64,000 nucleotides of DNA from contig NZ_JJNZ01000007.1 of assembly GCF_000690055.1 (NCBI RefSeq), forward strand, positions 1 through 64,000, written 5' to 3'. Under the pieces are notes generated by a model. That model did no database searches, was not told where the DNA came from, and was given only the letters and a program-made list of their open reading frames with translations. Made by a program: the position numbers and the translations under genes. This DNA comes from Pseudoalteromonas fuliginea. GTDB taxonomy: Bacteria; Pseudomonadota; Gammaproteobacteria; Enterobacterales; Alteromonadaceae. Below are positions 43,646 to 55,048 of the stretch, piece by piece (the first letter of the stretch is position 1; every line of letters starts with the position of its first letter).

Positions 43646-44761
43646 ATGTTTTTATTAGATGAATATATCTCCCCTATTTCAGACACTGAGATTGCAGGTA
43701 TTGATCCCCGCTCAGATGTCTCTCCTACGTCTACATATTATGCTTTAAAAGATTTGAGAAATCAGCTCCGAGCGGCTGAAAGAAATGCATTGGTTGATGA
43801 GCAAGGTATCTCCTCTTTGTCGCGAGACTGGTTACCTCTCCTTGAGCAATGTAGCAAAGCAATAAAAACCGAAAGCAAAGATATTGAATATTTGGCATGG
43901 CTAATTGAAGCAATGTGTCGTATTTACGGCTTTAAAGGCTTGGCGTTTGGCTTTAAAGTTGCTCATAACCTAATTGAAAATCACTTTGACGATTTATACC
44001 CTACACTCGACTCAGATGATGAAATTTGGGATAAAGTATCAGCACTAGTGGGGTTAAATGGCTCTGCGGGTGAAGGTACGTTGATCATACCAATAAAGAG
44101 TATTTACTTAACTGATAGTGTAAGTATGAATTCTTATTCTTTTTGGGAATATCAACAAGGATATGATGTTTCTCGTTTGAGTGATGATAAAAGAGAGAAA
44201 AAAATTACTCAAGGTGCAGTTGACTTCGAATTAATAGAAAAAAGTGCGGCAGAAACCAGTACTGATTTTTTTGTCTCTCTAAAGTTAGATATTGAAGAAG
44301 CGATTGAGCAATTTTCCACGCTTAGTGAAGTAATGGACAGAGTGACAGGTCAACCACAGCCGACTTCTAATATAAAACAGGCACTTGAAGTGAGTTTGGC
44401 GGCACTAAAACACGTTGCTGCAGATAAGCTTGAAGCGGCAGAACAAGCGCTAGCTGAAAAGAATGCTAGTGAAAATGTTGAGCTAGAAACTGAGAACGAT
44501 GCGGGAGTCGAAGGCGTAGTTGAAAAAGCGAATAGCAATGAGATTAATTCTAGAGAAAATGCAATAAGTAAACTAAAAGAAATAGCCACATTCTTTAGAA
44601 AAACAGAGCCTCACTCGCCGATGTCGTACACGATAGAACAAGTAATTCGATGGAGCGAATTATCGCTACCTGAGTTATTAAATGAACTAATTACAGATAG
44701 TGATGCTAGGACTGGGTACTTTAAGTTGTCTGGCATTAAAATCAGCGAAACTGAAACATAA
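43646..44761 (+). CDS. tssA: T6SS cap protein TssA
   Basis: A 371-residue protein with the ImpA N-terminal domain: PISDTEIAGIDPRSD, then NALVDEQGISSLSRDWLPLLEQCSKAIKTESKDIEYLAWLIEA and GLAFGFKVAHNLIENHFDDLYPTLD. The C-terminal region (SKLKEIATFFRKTEPHSPMSYTIEQVIRWSELSLPELL) is the short class with a PHSP motif, the type that oligomerises at the baseplate or sheath end. A Glu/Ala-rich coiled linker lies at about 250-300. It heads the sheath block. Confidence 0.92.
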   Translation: MFLLDEYISPISDTEIAGIDPRSDVSPTSTYYALKDLRNQLRAAERNALVDEQGISSLSRDWLPLLEQCSKAIKTESKDIEYLAWLIEAMCRIYGFKGLAFGFKVAHNLIENHFDDLYPTLDSDDEIWDKVSALVGLNGSAGEGTLIIPIKSIYLTDSVSMNSYSFWEYQQGYDVSRLSDDKREKKITQGAVDFELIEKSAAETSTDFFVSLKLDIEEAIEQFSTLSEVMDRVTGQPQPTSNIKQALEVSLAALKHVAADKLEAAEQALAEKNASENVELETENDAGVEGVVEKANSNEINSRENAISKLKEIATFFRKTEPHSPMSYTIEQVIRWSELSLPELLNELITDSDARTGYFKLSGIKISETET

Positions 44762-44777
44762 GTAAAAGGAGTTCTCA

Positions 44778-45281
44778 ATGAGTATCCATGATAAATTAAA
44801 ACGAGTTCGTAAGCCTAGAGTACATATCACTTATGATGTGGAAACTGAAGGCGCAGCGGTTAAAAAAGAATTACCATTTGTTGTTGGTGTGATGGGGGAC
44901 TTTTCAGGAGATAATGCTGATGCCTTAAAGCCACTTAAAGACAGACGATTTATACAAATAGATCGCGACAACTTTAATGATGTTTTAAAGCGTATGAGTC
45001 CTTCTCTGAATTTATTAGTCGACAATACATTAAATGATGAAGGTTCTCAGTTTGAAGTTAAGCTTAACTTTAAATCGATTGATGACTTTGAGCCAGCAGC
45101 TGTTGTAAATCAGGTTGAACCATTACGTAAATTAATGGAAACACGTAATAAACTACGCGACCTAATGACTAAAATTGACCGCTCAGAAGAACTTGAAAAT
45201 GTATTAGAAGAAGTACTTAGTAATACCGCAAGTTTAGACTCTATCGCTAAAGAGCTTAAATTAGAGGAGACTGAAAAATGA
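44778..45281 (+). CDS. tssB: T6SS sheath small subunit TssB
   Basis: A 167-residue protein with the family signature [50 protein letters not shown] and the C-terminal helix used by ClpV/TagJ and TssC. TssB and TssC assemble into the contractile sheath. Its stop overlaps the tssC start (ATGA at 45278), giving tight coupling of the two sheath subunits. Confidence 0.97.
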   Translation: MSIHDKLKRVRKPRVHITYDVETEGAAVKKELPFVVGVMGDFSGDNADALKPLKDRRFIQIDRDNFNDVLKRMSPSLNLLVDNTLNDEGSQFEVKLNFKSIDDFEPAAVVNQVEPLRKLMETRNKLRDLMTKIDRSEELENVLEEVLSNTASLDSIAKELKLEETEK

Positions 45282-46768
45282 GTACAGAGCAACTAAGTAC
45301 AGAATTAGAGTCAACGACTGAAGTGAGTTCATCTTTACTTGAACAAGCTATTGGTGCAACTAAGCAAACAGATGCGAGTCGCGCAGAAGAGTTACTTAAA
45401 ACACTGACTGAAGAAGCCTTGAAAGGGACAGTCCAGTGGAATAAAAACATGACTGTGACGTTTAATGAAGCAATTCAATTAATCGATCAAAAAATATCAA
45501 AGCAGCTAAGTGTTGTTATGCACAGTGATGAATTTCAAAAGCTTGAAGGTTCATGGCGTGGATTACATCACCTAGTGATGAACTCAGAAACAAGTGGCAC
45601 ACTTAAAATCCGTGTTTTAAATATGAAGAAAAAAGAACTTCATAAAGATTTAAGTAAAGCGGTTGAATTTGATCAAAGCCAGACGTTTAAGAAAATATAC
45701 GAAGCTGAATTTGGCACACCAGGTGGTGAACCTTACGGCACAATCGTTGGCGATTTCGAATTTACTAATCATCCTGAAGATGTTGAAGCACTTAGTTTAA
45801 TGTCTAATGTTGCAGCTGCAGGCTTCTGTCCATTTATTGCGGCATCGTCGCCATCATTATTTGGTTTCGATAACTGGGAAGAATTGACAAAACCTCGCGA
45901 TTTAGAAAAAGTCTTTGAATCATTAGAGTATACAAAATGGCGCTCATTTAGAGACAGTGACGATTCACGTTTTGTATCTTTAACAATGCCTCGTTTCTTA
46001 TCTCGCCTGCCGTACGGTGCTGCTTCGAAGCCAGTGGAAGAGTTTAACTACGAAGAGTTTGAAGTTGAGCCTAAAGATGGTCGTTCGGTCAGTACTGAAA
46101 ATAAAGACTATTGCTGGAGCAACGCAGCGTACGCTATGGCAACAAATATGACAAAAGCTTTTGCTCAATACGGCTTTTGTACTGCTATTCGTGGTGCTGA
46201 AGGTGGCGGTAAAGTAGAAGGCCTACCAACACATATTTTCACTAGTGATGACGGCGACCCAGATCTAAAATGTCCGACTGAAATTGGTATAACAGATCGT
46301 CGCGAAGCAGAGCTAAGCAAATTAGGATTTTTACCACTTTGTCATTATAAAAATACTGATTATGCTGTGTTTTTTGGTGGTCAAAGTTGTCAAAAACCAC
46401 AAATTTACTCTACACCAGATGCGACTGCTAATGCTGCAATTTCAGCTCGATTACCATACTTAATGGCGACGTCTCGTTTTGCGCATTACTTAAAAGTGAT
46501 GGCTCGTGACAAAATTGGTAGCTTTATGGAAGCAGAAGACGTTGAATCTTGGTTAAATCGTTGGATACTATCTTACGTTAATGCAACAGAGGGCGGTGGT
46601 CAAGATATTAGAGCACGTTACCCTTTAGCTGATGCAAAAGTATCGGTTAAAGAAATTCCAGGTCAACCTGGTGCTTACAATGCTGTTGCCTGGTTAAAAC
46701 CTTGGTTACAAATGGAAGAGCTTACTTCTTCTTTACGCCTTGTAGCTAAAATTCCTGAGATTGGTTAA
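45278..46768 (+). CDS. tssC: T6SS sheath large subunit TssC
   Basis: A 496-residue protein with [68 protein letters not shown], and the later [25 protein letters not shown]. Length and motifs match the canonical EvpB/VipB family. It forms the sheath wall with TssB, and disassembly is by ClpV. A second TssC-like gene follows 36 bp later. Confidence 0.97.
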   Translation: MSTEQLSTELESTTEVSSSLLEQAIGATKQTDASRAEELLKTLTEEALKGTVQWNKNMTVTFNEAIQLIDQKISKQLSVVMHSDEFQKLEGSWRGLHHLVMNSETSGTLKIRVLNMKKKELHKDLSKAVEFDQSQTFKKIYEAEFGTPGGEPYGTIVGDFEFTNHPEDVEALSLMSNVAAAGFCPFIAASSPSLFGFDNWEELTKPRDLEKVFESLEYTKWRSFRDSDDSRFVSLTMPRFLSRLPYGAASKPVEEFNYEEFEVEPKDGRSVSTENKDYCWSNAAYAMATNMTKAFAQYGFCTAIRGAEGGGKVEGLPTHIFTSDDGDPDLKCPTEIGITDRREAELSKLGFLPLCHYKNTDYAVFFGGQSCQKPQIYSTPDATANAAISARLPYLMATSRFAHYLKVMARDKIGSFMEAEDVESWLNRWILSYVNATEGGGQDIRARYPLADAKVSVKEIPGQPGAYNAVAWLKPWLQMEELTSSLRLVAKIPEIG

Positions 46769-46804
46769 CTAACCTCTCTCTAGCGTTAAGGATAATGCAT
46801 TAGA

Positions 46805-48331
46805 ATGAATCACGAAGAGTTTTCATTTATAAATCAAGACTTCACTTTTCAACAAAAGTCGCAGTCTCGAATAAGTGATAATGAAGCTTTGCTTGATAGG
46901 TTTTTAAACGAAAAAAACCTAGATAAAGCATTATTATTATGGCTTGAAGGCTCTTCTGATTCACCTATTTCATGGAATAAGGAGTCTTTAGGTCCCTATC
47001 TACAACGTATTATAGTTGAGCTTGATCAGCTGATATCTAAACAACTAAATATAATTATTCATGACAAACGCTTTCAAAAATTAGAAGCTAGCTGGCGTAA
47101 TATGTGGTGGCTTTTATTGCAGAGCGAGCAATACGATAAAGAAAATAAAGTAAAAGTAAAAGTATTAAACTGTAATTGGATGACCTTATCTAAGGATGTA
47201 AATAAAGCGATTGATTTTGATCAAAGCATGTTTTTCCAATTATTATATCAAAGCGAGTTTGATAGTGCCGGGGGAGAACCTTTTGGGGTTGTTATTGGCG
47301 ATTACGAAATAACAAATACCTTTTCTGAAGGAACGACTTACAACGATATTGATACAATAAAAGAGATATCAAGAACGGCGGCTGCCGCTTTTTCTCCTTT
47401 CATCTGTTCCGCTTCACCCAATTTATTTGGCGCTGATAGTTTTTCTGACTTAGGTTATTACTCCGATCTTTTTAATCATTTTGAACAGCCTGAATATGCA
47501 AAGTGGCAGAGCTTTAGAAAGATGGAAGAGTCGCGATTTATCGGCTTTACATTACCGCATGTCCTCGTTAGGCCACCTTATAGTAATGACGGCAAACGCC
47601 ATCAAGATTTTTATTTTAAAGAGCAAATTGTTGACCCTGAAACAGATATGCTTTGGGGAAATGCTTCTTTCCAGTTCGTATCAACAATAATAAGAGCTTA
47701 CTGTGAGAGTGGCTGGTTTGGTCATATTCGTGGCATTGAACCAGGGAAAGTTTCAAAAGGGTTAGTGACAGGGCTAGCACGAGACAATTTTGCTAATGAT
47801 ACATATCAAAAAGAGGCTAAACCGCCTTTGAATTTATTGGTAACAAGTAAGTTTGAGAAACAGTTTTCTGAGCTTGGTTTTATTCCTGCTTCATCGGTTA
47901 CAAATACAGAACACATTGTTTTTTATAGTAATGCGTCTGTTCAAAAAGCAAAAAATTATGACTCAAGTGCTGCAAATATAAATGCGCGTTTATCTTCAAT
48001 GCTGCAGTATATATTGTGTGTTTCTCGTTTTGCGCACTATTTAAAATTATTAGCACGTGATCGCGTAGGCTCATACAGTACTGCGCAAGCATGTGAAAGA
48101 GATTTACAGGCTTGGGTAAATAACTATACCACAGCATCAGATTCAGCTTCTGAGCAAATCAGAAGCAAATACCCATTAAGTAATGCAAAGATAAAAGTTA
48201 GTGAAAATAAGGCTAATCCAGGGCATTACTTTTCTGTTTTGCAGTTACAACCACACTTTCAATTAGATCAAATGGTTTCTAGCATTAAATTAATAACTGA
48301 GCTTAGTCCTCACCATAAAATAAAGGAATAG
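46805..48331 (+). CDS. Second TssC-like sheath paralogue
   Basis: A 508-residue protein that aligns along its length with the preceding TssC: QLNIIIHDKRFQKLEASWRNMWWLLLQSE, LSKDVNKAIDFDQSMFFQLLYQSEFDSAGGEPFGVVIGDYEI, and FAHYLKLLARDRVGSYSTAQACERDL. It is clearly more divergent, with an altered N-terminus (the region that in TssC joins TssB strands) and a changed middle. No second TssB accompanies it. It may cap the sheath, sit at the baseplate, or be an alternative subunit; the role is inferred. It is followed 2 bp later by tagJ. Confidence 0.85.
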   Translation: MNHEEFSFINQDFTFQQKSQSRISDNEALLDRFLNEKNLDKALLLWLEGSSDSPISWNKESLGPYLQRIIVELDQLISKQLNIIIHDKRFQKLEASWRNMWWLLLQSEQYDKENKVKVKVLNCNWMTLSKDVNKAIDFDQSMFFQLLYQSEFDSAGGEPFGVVIGDYEITNTFSEGTTYNDIDTIKEISRTAAAAFSPFICSASPNLFGADSFSDLGYYSDLFNHFEQPEYAKWQSFRKMEESRFIGFTLPHVLVRPPYSNDGKRHQDFYFKEQIVDPETDMLWGNASFQFVSTIIRAYCESGWFGHIRGIEPGKVSKGLVTGLARDNFANDTYQKEAKPPLNLLVTSKFEKQFSELGFIPASSVTNTEHIVFYSNASVQKAKNYDSSAANINARLSSMLQYILCVSRFAHYLKLLARDRVGSYSTAQACERDLQAWVNNYTTASDSASEQIRSKYPLSNAKIKVSENKANPGHYFSVLQLQPHFQLDQMVSSIKLITELSPHHKIKE

Positions 48332-48333
48332 TA

Positions 48334-49110
48334 ATGAAAAAAATACATAGCTTAATTCGTGAGGGGAAACTCACTGATGCATTGTCATGCTGCGCAACTG
48401 AGTTGCAAGATGAACCTTTAAACTTTGATATTAGAAGTATTTACGCAGAGCTACTTTGTATTAATGGTGAACTTGAAAAAGCAGATAAACAATTAGATTT
48501 TATGGTTCAAAAGAACCCAGAATTTGCCGTTGGTGCGGTCAACCTTCGTCACTTAATTCGTGCGCAGCAGTCGAGAGTTGATTTTTATCAAGGCAATGGA
48601 ATTCCTAAACTGTTTCATGATGCAGATGAACTCGACACTTTATTTTTAAAAATGCATGTTGCTTTACTCGAAAATGAAGTTAATGAAGCCGCTGAGTTAG
48701 CCCTAAAAATGGAAGCGCTTAGAGCTACAATATCACAAGATGATTCAACTGGAATTCGAGATCTTGATGATACCTTGGGCCCATATTTAGAAGTGTTAGG
48801 TACAAATGGCGAGTTTTATTTAGCCAATTTTAATGAAATAGAAACATTAAGAGTACAGCCTAACGAATCACTACTTGAAAGTATTTGGTTACGAGTGGAA
48901 ATAACAATTAAAGATGGCCCATCAGGTACAGCTCATTTACCGCTTGTTTATGCAAATTCAAACAGCGACATTGAAAAGTTAGGGCAAGTGTCTGATTGGG
49001 AAGAACTTAAAGACGAGTTTATTATCGGTAAAGGAATGAAAATGCTATTTGTTAATGATGAGGCAATCACTATTCCTAACTTAAAAATAAACGCACTCGA
49101 AACAGCCTAA
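48334..49110 (+). CDS. tagJ: T6SS accessory protein TagJ (ImpE family)
   Basis: A 258-residue protein with TPR-like helices at the N-terminus (IREGKLTDALSCCATELQDEPLNFDIRSIYAELLCINGELEKADKQL) and an ImpE-type C-terminal domain (GTNGEFYLANFNEIETLRVQPNESLLESIWLRVEITIKDGPSGTAHLPLVY). In P. aeruginosa TagJ binds TssB and assists ClpV-mediated sheath recycling. It starts 2 bp after the second tssC-like gene and ends 17 bp before tssE. Confidence 0.88.
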   Translation: MKKIHSLIREGKLTDALSCCATELQDEPLNFDIRSIYAELLCINGELEKADKQLDFMVQKNPEFAVGAVNLRHLIRAQQSRVDFYQGNGIPKLFHDADELDTLFLKMHVALLENEVNEAAELALKMEALRATISQDDSTGIRDLDDTLGPYLEVLGTNGEFYLANFNEIETLRVQPNESLLESIWLRVEITIKDGPSGTAHLPLVYANSNSDIEKLGQVSDWEELKDEFIIGKGMKMLFVNDEAITIPNLKINALETA

Positions 49111-49127
49111 TTTATATTTGAATAATC

Positions 49128-49613
49128 ATGATTGAACATAAGCAACAGCTTCAAGCATCAATTATCGATAAACTTATCGATGATGAGCCCGACTTTCAAG
49201 ATGCACCTTCTCGCACCGAAGGGATAACGATTAGTGAACTCAGAAAAAATGTGCGAAGAGACATAGAAGCGTTGCTTAATGCGCGAATTCAATGGCATAC
49301 ATGGCCATCACAATATGATGAATTAACAACATCTTGCTTATCATATGGGCTTCCTGACTTTTCGAGTATGTCAGTAAGCTCTCATGAAGGACGAACATTA
49401 TTGTGTGAGACGGTCAGAGATACGATTTTAAAATTTGAACCACGATTTCTTGAGGTTGAGGTGTTTACTGATGAAGAAGTGCCAATTAATAGAGTACTCA
49501 ATTTGCGAATAAATGCGCTTTTGTATGCTGATCCCGAGCCTGAATTCATTAGTTTTGATTCTGAAGTTGAGCCAGTTAACTTAGGCATGAAAATTATTGA
49601 GGCATCTTTATGA
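49128..49613 (+). CDS. tssE: T6SS baseplate protein TssE
   Basis: A 161-residue gp25-like wedge protein: LRKNVRRDIEALLNARIQWHTWPSQYDELTTSCLSYGLPDFSSMS, then TVRDTILKFEPRFLEVEVF. The Glu in RRDIEALLN is the residue family members use to seed sheath contraction. It overlaps the tssF start by 4 bp. Confidence 0.95.
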   Translation: MIEHKQQLQASIIDKLIDDEPDFQDAPSRTEGITISELRKNVRRDIEALLNARIQWHTWPSQYDELTTSCLSYGLPDFSSMSVSSHEGRTLLCETVRDTILKFEPRFLEVEVFTDEEVPINRVLNLRINALLYADPEPEFISFDSEVEPVNLGMKIIEASL

Positions 49614-51436
49614 ACGATGAATTATTAAAGTATTATAATCGTGAATTAGCATTTGTGCGCCATTTAGGTAAAGACTTTGCTGATAAATATCCTAAGGTTG
49701 CGGGGCGATTAAAGCTTAGTGAAGATCATATTGAAGACCCTCATGTATCGAGACTAATAGAATCCTTTGCTTTTTTAACCGCCAATATTAGACAAAAGTT
49801 AGACGATAGTTTCCCTGAACTAACGGATGCCTTACTGGGTCAGATGCTGCCAGATTATCAAGCACCAATACCCTCAATGTCGATAGTTAAGTTAGAAGCC
49901 GAAAACCTATCTACCACGGGTATTGTGATACCTAGAGCGAGTGAAGTAGAAACAAATGTTGAATCTATGAAGCAATGTAAGTTTCAAACCTGCTATGAAA
50001 CTTACTTATGGCCTGTAGAAATAACAAGCGCTCAGTTTGACAACAGCCCATTTGTTGCGCCTAAACCGAGGTGGCATGAAAAAGCAAAATCAATATTTAA
50101 ACTTGAGTTAACTGGTGAATACAAAGGTGTGTCGCTGGCAGAAACAGGACTTGAGAAACTACGTATATTCATCAATGGTCAATGGCACCATACGTTAAAA
50201 GTGTATGAATTACTTTTTAAGCATTGTATTGGAGTTGCGATTGATAATGGCGAAGAAGGGATTAAGTACGTATCAAAAGATCAACTTAAAGCTGTTGGTT
50301 TCGACGCAAACGAAGCCGTTGTTCCTTATTCACAGCGCTCTTCTTCCGGTTATCGTTTATTAGTTGAAAATTTTACTTTCCCAGAGAAGTTTAGATTTTT
50401 TGAGTTACAAGGAATTAAGTCGTCACTGCCTAAAAAGTCTAATCAATGTACTTTGTATTTTTACTTAGATACAGAATCAGCTGAACTTGAAAAACAAGTT
50501 GATAAAAATATGTTTTTACTTGGTTGTACGCCAATTATTAATCTATTTGAGCAAGAGCTAGAGCCAATACGACCAGAAATAAGTGAATACGAGTATAAAT
50601 TAACACCCCGCTATATGGACTCAGAAATATCTGAGGTGATTGGCCTTTGTGAAGTAATTGCTTTTGATCATAAAGGGAATAAGCAGATTGTATCCCCTTT
50701 TTACGGACAAACGCACCCTAAATACCAGGGGCATGAAGACTTGTTCTGGCACATACGAAGAGAAACTGCATCTTGGGCCGGTGGTTATGTTGAATCAGGA
50801 ACTGAGACATTTTTATCACTTGTAGATGCGACGTTTGAAAACAGTGCAATGGAATACGGTGAGGGAAATACAGTATTAACTGTTCGTGCAAATTGCAGTA
50901 ACCGAAATTTACCTGCAAGTATGCCTTTTGGCGATGATGAGCTTGGGCTACTTATGCCTGAACGTGGTGATGTAATTAAAAAAATCCGCTGTTTAATTCC
51001 TTTTACGCATGCAGTTAGGCCAATTTTAGCTGACGCAACAAGGTGGCAATTAGTTAATCATTTAACACTAGATGCTTTTAGTGGTGATGATGCATGTGTC
51101 AAATTAAAAGAAGTCCTTCGTCTTTATGATTTTAGAGCTTCACCGCAGACAAAAGGCATGATTGACAATATCTACAGAGTGTTAGTTACCTCTTCAACTG
51201 CACGAGTAGTACAAAGTGGTAGGGTGAGTTTTGCAACGGGGAGTGATATTGAAATTACCTTTGCTAATGATGACTTTTCTGGCAGCGGCATGTTTTTCTT
51301 TGCCTCTATTTTAGACCATTTTTTTGCACAATTTGCTGCAATTAACAGCTTTACGCGTGTTAGCCTCAGATTAAAAGAGCAAGAACAAATATATTATCAG
51401 TGGCCAGCTAGAGTGGGTGATAGTCCTCTTTTATGA
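49610..51436 (+). CDS. tssF: T6SS baseplate protein TssF
   Basis: A 608-residue protein with the family opening LLKYYNRELAFVRHLGKDFADKYPKVAGRLKLSEDHIEDPHVSRLIESFAFLTANIRQKLDDSFPELTDALL. The later WHIRRETASWAGG and CSNRNLPASMPFG segments also match VasA/ImpG. It forms the wedge with TssG, TssE and TssK. Start and stop overlap the neighbouring genes by 4 bp each. Confidence 0.96.
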   Translation: MNDELLKYYNRELAFVRHLGKDFADKYPKVAGRLKLSEDHIEDPHVSRLIESFAFLTANIRQKLDDSFPELTDALLGQMLPDYQAPIPSMSIVKLEAENLSTTGIVIPRASEVETNVESMKQCKFQTCYETYLWPVEITSAQFDNSPFVAPKPRWHEKAKSIFKLELTGEYKGVSLAETGLEKLRIFINGQWHHTLKVYELLFKHCIGVAIDNGEEGIKYVSKDQLKAVGFDANEAVVPYSQRSSSGYRLLVENFTFPEKFRFFELQGIKSSLPKKSNQCTLYFYLDTESAELEKQVDKNMFLLGCTPIINLFEQELEPIRPEISEYEYKLTPRYMDSEISEVIGLCEVIAFDHKGNKQIVSPFYGQTHPKYQGHEDLFWHIRRETASWAGGYVESGTETFLSLVDATFENSAMEYGEGNTVLTVRANCSNRNLPASMPFGDDELGLLMPERGDVIKKIRCLIPFTHAVRPILADATRWQLVNHLTLDAFSGDDACVKLKEVLRLYDFRASPQTKGMIDNIYRVLVTSSTARVVQSGRVSFATGSDIEITFANDDFSGSGMFFFASILDHFFAQFAAINSFTRVSLRLKEQEQIYYQWPARVGDSPLL

Positions 51437-52422
51437 TTAAGCATATTATTTCTCAAGCATCGCAAATAGACTTTTATAAAGCCGTTTTCATAATAGAAAA
51501 CCAGCTTAAAAAGGATGGCTTAGAGCACCGTCACGTAGGCTACGATAGTAACCCAAAGCACGAGCTTATTAAATTTACGGCAACTCAAAAGTTTGGTTAC
51601 CCAGGTAACGCGATTACAAAATTAGAGGAAACAAGTTTTGAAGATGGCCTCCATAAAGTAAATATGCAGGTATCTTTTATGGGCTTAACAGGTTGCTCAG
51701 GTGCGCTACCACAATTTTACAGTGAATTGGTTATGCAACGCCTGAGATATAAAGACACCACTATGCGTGATTTTTACGACATGTTTAATCATCGCCTAAT
51801 TTCTTTGTATTACAGAGCTTGGAAAAAATATAAACCATCACTGAATCATATAAATAAAGATAAGAATAAAGACCCATACACACAAATTTTAGGTTTGTTA
51901 AGTGGAGGTTACAACGAACATCAACTTCATTTTTCTGGTTTATATAGCCGAAAGATAAGAAATGCATCGGATCTAAAAAGCATTCTTACTTCTTATTTAG
52001 GGTGTGATGTTGCGATTAAACAAATGATTGGCCAGTGGCATGATCTTAAGCCTCAAGAGCAAACACGCCTAGCTAGTCAGGCACTCTTTGAAGGGCAACA
52101 TGCACGCTTAGGTGTTGACACTGTGATTGGTAAGCAAATATGGGATGTTTCATCAAGCATTGAAATTCATATTTCTTCAGATGACCCCTCGAAAGCTAAA
52201 TCGTTATTACCTAAAGGGTCTTTGTTTGAGCTTAGCAATAAAATTATAAAAGATTATGTCGGAAATTCAGTTCAATTTCGGTTAATTATTGAATCTGATT
52301 TTCATGAGTTAGAGGCGGTATCGCTTTCTAAAAATAATTGTCAACTAGGCGCTAATAGTTTTTTAGGCGCCGGTAAAAACACATTTAAAAATAAACCTAC
52401 TAAGTTATCGTTTAAAGGATAA
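51433..52422 (+). CDS. tssG: T6SS baseplate protein TssG
   Basis: A 329-residue protein with ASQIDFYKAVFIIENQL, VNMQVSFMGLTGCSGALPQFYSELVMQRLRYKDTTMRDFYDMFNHRLISLYYRAW and GQWHDLKPQEQTRLASQALFEGQHARLGVDTVIGKQIWDVSSSIEI, all diagnostic of VasB/ImpH. It partners TssF in the wedge. It is coupled to tssF by a 4-bp overlap and followed by clpV after 22 bp. Confidence 0.95.
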   Translation: MIKHIISQASQIDFYKAVFIIENQLKKDGLEHRHVGYDSNPKHELIKFTATQKFGYPGNAITKLEETSFEDGLHKVNMQVSFMGLTGCSGALPQFYSELVMQRLRYKDTTMRDFYDMFNHRLISLYYRAWKKYKPSLNHINKDKNKDPYTQILGLLSGGYNEHQLHFSGLYSRKIRNASDLKSILTSYLGCDVAIKQMIGQWHDLKPQEQTRLASQALFEGQHARLGVDTVIGKQIWDVSSSIEIHISSDDPSKAKSLLPKGSLFELSNKIIKDYVGNSVQFRLIIESDFHELEAVSLSKNNCQLGANSFLGAGKNTFKNKPTKLSFKG

Positions 52423-52444
52423 TTAAAATTAAAAGGAATAGTGT

Positions 52445-55048
52445 ATGTCTTCGATGACACTGAATAAGCTCGTTGAAAAATTGAGTCCCGACTGTAGAAA
52501 GAGCCTAGAAGCTGCTGTTGCAATTTGTAATAGTCGTAGTCATTTTACTGTTGAATTAGAGCATTGGTTACTTGCTATGATTGAACAAAAATTAGATGAC
52601 GTTAGGCTTATATTTGGCTCATTCGATATTGATATTGATAGAGTTCAACAAGACTTAAATCAGTCGCTTGAATCATTAAAAACAGGTAGTGAGTCTTCAC
52701 CTAGTTTATCCGTTCATGTGACTAGCTTATTAAAGCAATCGTGGTTAAGCACAAGTATAGAATTTACAGATAACCAAATTCGCAGTGCTTATGTTCTTTA
52801 TACACTCACTAAAGACGATACACTTTCGAGCTTAGTGACTCGTTGCAGTAAGTTATTTAATAAAATTGAACCTGGGCAACTCTTGCATGCCTGGCCAGAA
52901 ATAGTTGCCCAATCAGAAGAGCGAAACCATTCGGTACAAAGTGCAACTGCACAAACAAACTTAAGTTCTAAAACCCCTAGCCTTGACCAGTTTACTGTTG
53001 ATTTAACGGCGCAAGCACTGGAAGGAAAAATTGATCCTATTTTAGGAAGAGATTTTGAAATTCGTCAAATGGTCGATATTTTAACAAGGCGTAGACAGAA
53101 TAACCCTATTCTTACCGGTGAGGCCGGTGTTGGTAAAACGGCTGTTGTAGAGGGACTTGCACTTAGAATCGCACAAAAAGATGTACCCGCAGTGTTACAA
53201 AATGTGAAAATTCATAGCTTAGACTTAGCTTTGCTTCAGGCTGGGGCTGGTATGAAAGGTGAATTTGAAAATCGCTTAAAATCTTTAATTAATGAAGTGA
53301 AAAATGCGATTAATCCAGTAATTCTTTTTATTGATGAAGCGCACACTATGATAGGGAGTGGTGGTACCGCTGGTCAAAATGATGCTGCAAATTTATTAAA
53401 ACCAGCACTCGCTCGAGGTGAATTACGTACAATCGCTGCGACAACATGGGCTGAGTATAAAAAGTTTTTTGAAAAAGATGCCGCATTAACTCGTCGTTTT
53501 CAGGTTGTTAAAGTTGAAGAGCCAACACCAGAAAAAGCAGTGGCTATGTTACGCGGATTAGTGCCTGTAATGGAACGCCATCACAAAGTATTTATTTCTG
53601 AGCAAGCATTAGAGAGCGCTGTTCACTTATCTCATCGCTATATAACAGCAAGACAATTGCCAGATAAAGCGGTTGCATTGCTCGACACTGCTTGTGCGCG
53701 TGTTGCCATGAGCCAAGCATCGACCCCCAGTAATATAGAGCAACTTGTCAATAGATTAAGTGAGATTGAAACGCAAGTACAGATGCTAAACCGCGAACAA
53801 AAAACGGGGTTAGATCATTCAGAACAACTAGATACGCTAAAAGCTGAGTTAGTTGATATTGAAAAGCAACTTGAGCCATTAAATGAGCAATTTAAATTAG
53901 AAAAAGAGATTGTTACAGATCTTAACAAAGCACTCGAATCAATAAACTCCGAAGAGGATGAATCTTCAGCACAGATGCTTGAAAGGTTAAAAGAAAGTAA
54001 ACATAAACTTGCCTCATACGAGCATAACATGGTGCATTGGCAAGTGGATGAAGAGTTGATTGCACAGGTTATCTCTGATTGGACGGGAATACCCGTAGGG
54101 AAAATGCATGAAGATGAAATTCATGGCATTTTAAACCTAGCAAGCCAAATGAAAGAGCGTGTAGTAGGACAAGATCATGCACTTGATTTAATCGCTAAGG
54201 TTGTACAAACGTCTCGTGCTCAACTAGCCGATGAAAGTCGACCAAATGGTATTTTCATGCTCGCTGGCCCAAGTGGTGTTGGTAAAACAGAAACAGCCTT
54301 ATCACTTGCCCAAGAAGTGTATGGCAGCGAAGAAAATGTCACCATTATTAATATGTCTGAATTTAAAGAAGAGCATAAGGTGTCTTTATTGCTTGGCTCA
54401 CCTCCTGGTTATGTCGGATATGGCGAAGGCGGTATTTTAACCGAAGCAGTAAGAAGGAAGCCCTACAGTGTTGTGCTGTTAGATGAAATGGAAAAAGCGC
54501 ACCCAGGTGTTCAAGATATTTTTTATCAAGTGTTTGATAAAGGTACAATTAAAGATGGTGAAGGGCGTGACATCGATTTTAAAAATACAATTATTATTAT
54601 GACTTCAAATGTGGGCACAGATACCACAATGAGCTTATTTGAAGATGAAGAGAGTAAACCAAGTATAAAAGGTTTATTAAAAGCATTACAAGACGATTTA
54701 TTAGGTTCATTTAAACCTGCATTTTTAGGACGGATTAACGTAATTCCTTATATTCCATTGAGTGATAATATACTGACTGAAATCGCAGGGATTCAAATAG
54801 ATAAAATAATTAAAAGAGTTAAAAAGAATTATGACGCAAAACTCACTTATAAAAGTGATGTTGTTGAGTATATTATTGCTAATTGTCAAAATGCAGGGTC
54901 GGGTGCAAGGAATATACATACGATTTTGCAAAATAAAGTATTACCTTTATTATCTGAAGTTTTATTATCTAGTATGGTAGATGGCAACAAAGTTAGTAGT
55001 ATATTGTTGTTAATTAAAGATAATGAATTTGAAATTGAATTAAATTAA
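52445..55048 (+). CDS. clpV: T6SS sheath-recycling ATPase ClpV (TssH)
   Basis: An 867-residue AAA+ unfoldase. It has an N-terminal Clp repeat domain (residues 1-150) that binds contracted sheath, D1 Walker [14 protein letters not shown] with Walker [11 protein letters not shown], a middle coiled coil (about 430-525), D2 Walker [14 protein letters not shown] with [14 protein letters not shown], and a C-terminal D2-small domain. Length matches ClpV. It disassembles contracted TssBC sheath. The next gene, hcp, has its own 239-bp upstream region. Confidence 0.97.
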   Translation: MSSMTLNKLVEKLSPDCRKSLEAAVAICNSRSHFTVELEHWLLAMIEQKLDDVRLIFGSFDIDIDRVQQDLNQSLESLKTGSESSPSLSVHVTSLLKQSWLSTSIEFTDNQIRSAYVLYTLTKDDTLSSLVTRCSKLFNKIEPGQLLHAWPEIVAQSEERNHSVQSATAQTNLSSKTPSLDQFTVDLTAQALEGKIDPILGRDFEIRQMVDILTRRRQNNPILTGEAGVGKTAVVEGLALRIAQKDVPAVLQNVKIHSLDLALLQAGAGMKGEFENRLKSLINEVKNAINPVILFIDEAHTMIGSGGTAGQNDAANLLKPALARGELRTIAATTWAEYKKFFEKDAALTRRFQVVKVEEPTPEKAVAMLRGLVPVMERHHKVFISEQALESAVHLSHRYITARQLPDKAVALLDTACARVAMSQASTPSNIEQLVNRLSEIETQVQMLNREQKTGLDHSEQLDTLKAELVDIEKQLEPLNEQFKLEKEIVTDLNKALESINSEEDESSAQMLERLKESKHKLASYEHNMVHWQVDEELIAQVISDWTGIPVGKMHEDEIHGILNLASQMKERVVGQDHALDLIAKVVQTSRAQLADESRPNGIFMLAGPSGVGKTETALSLAQEVYGSEENVTIINMSEFKEEHKVSLLLGSPPGYVGYGEGGILTEAVRRKPYSVVLLDEMEKAHPGVQDIFYQVFDKGTIKDGEGRDIDFKNTIIIMTSNVGTDTTMSLFEDEESKPSIKGLLKALQDDLLGSFKPAFLGRINVIPYIPLSDNILTEIAGIQIDKIIKRVKKNYDAKLTYKSDVVEYIIANCQNAGSGARNIHTILQNKVLPLLSEVLLSSMVDGNKVSSILLLIKDNEFEIELN

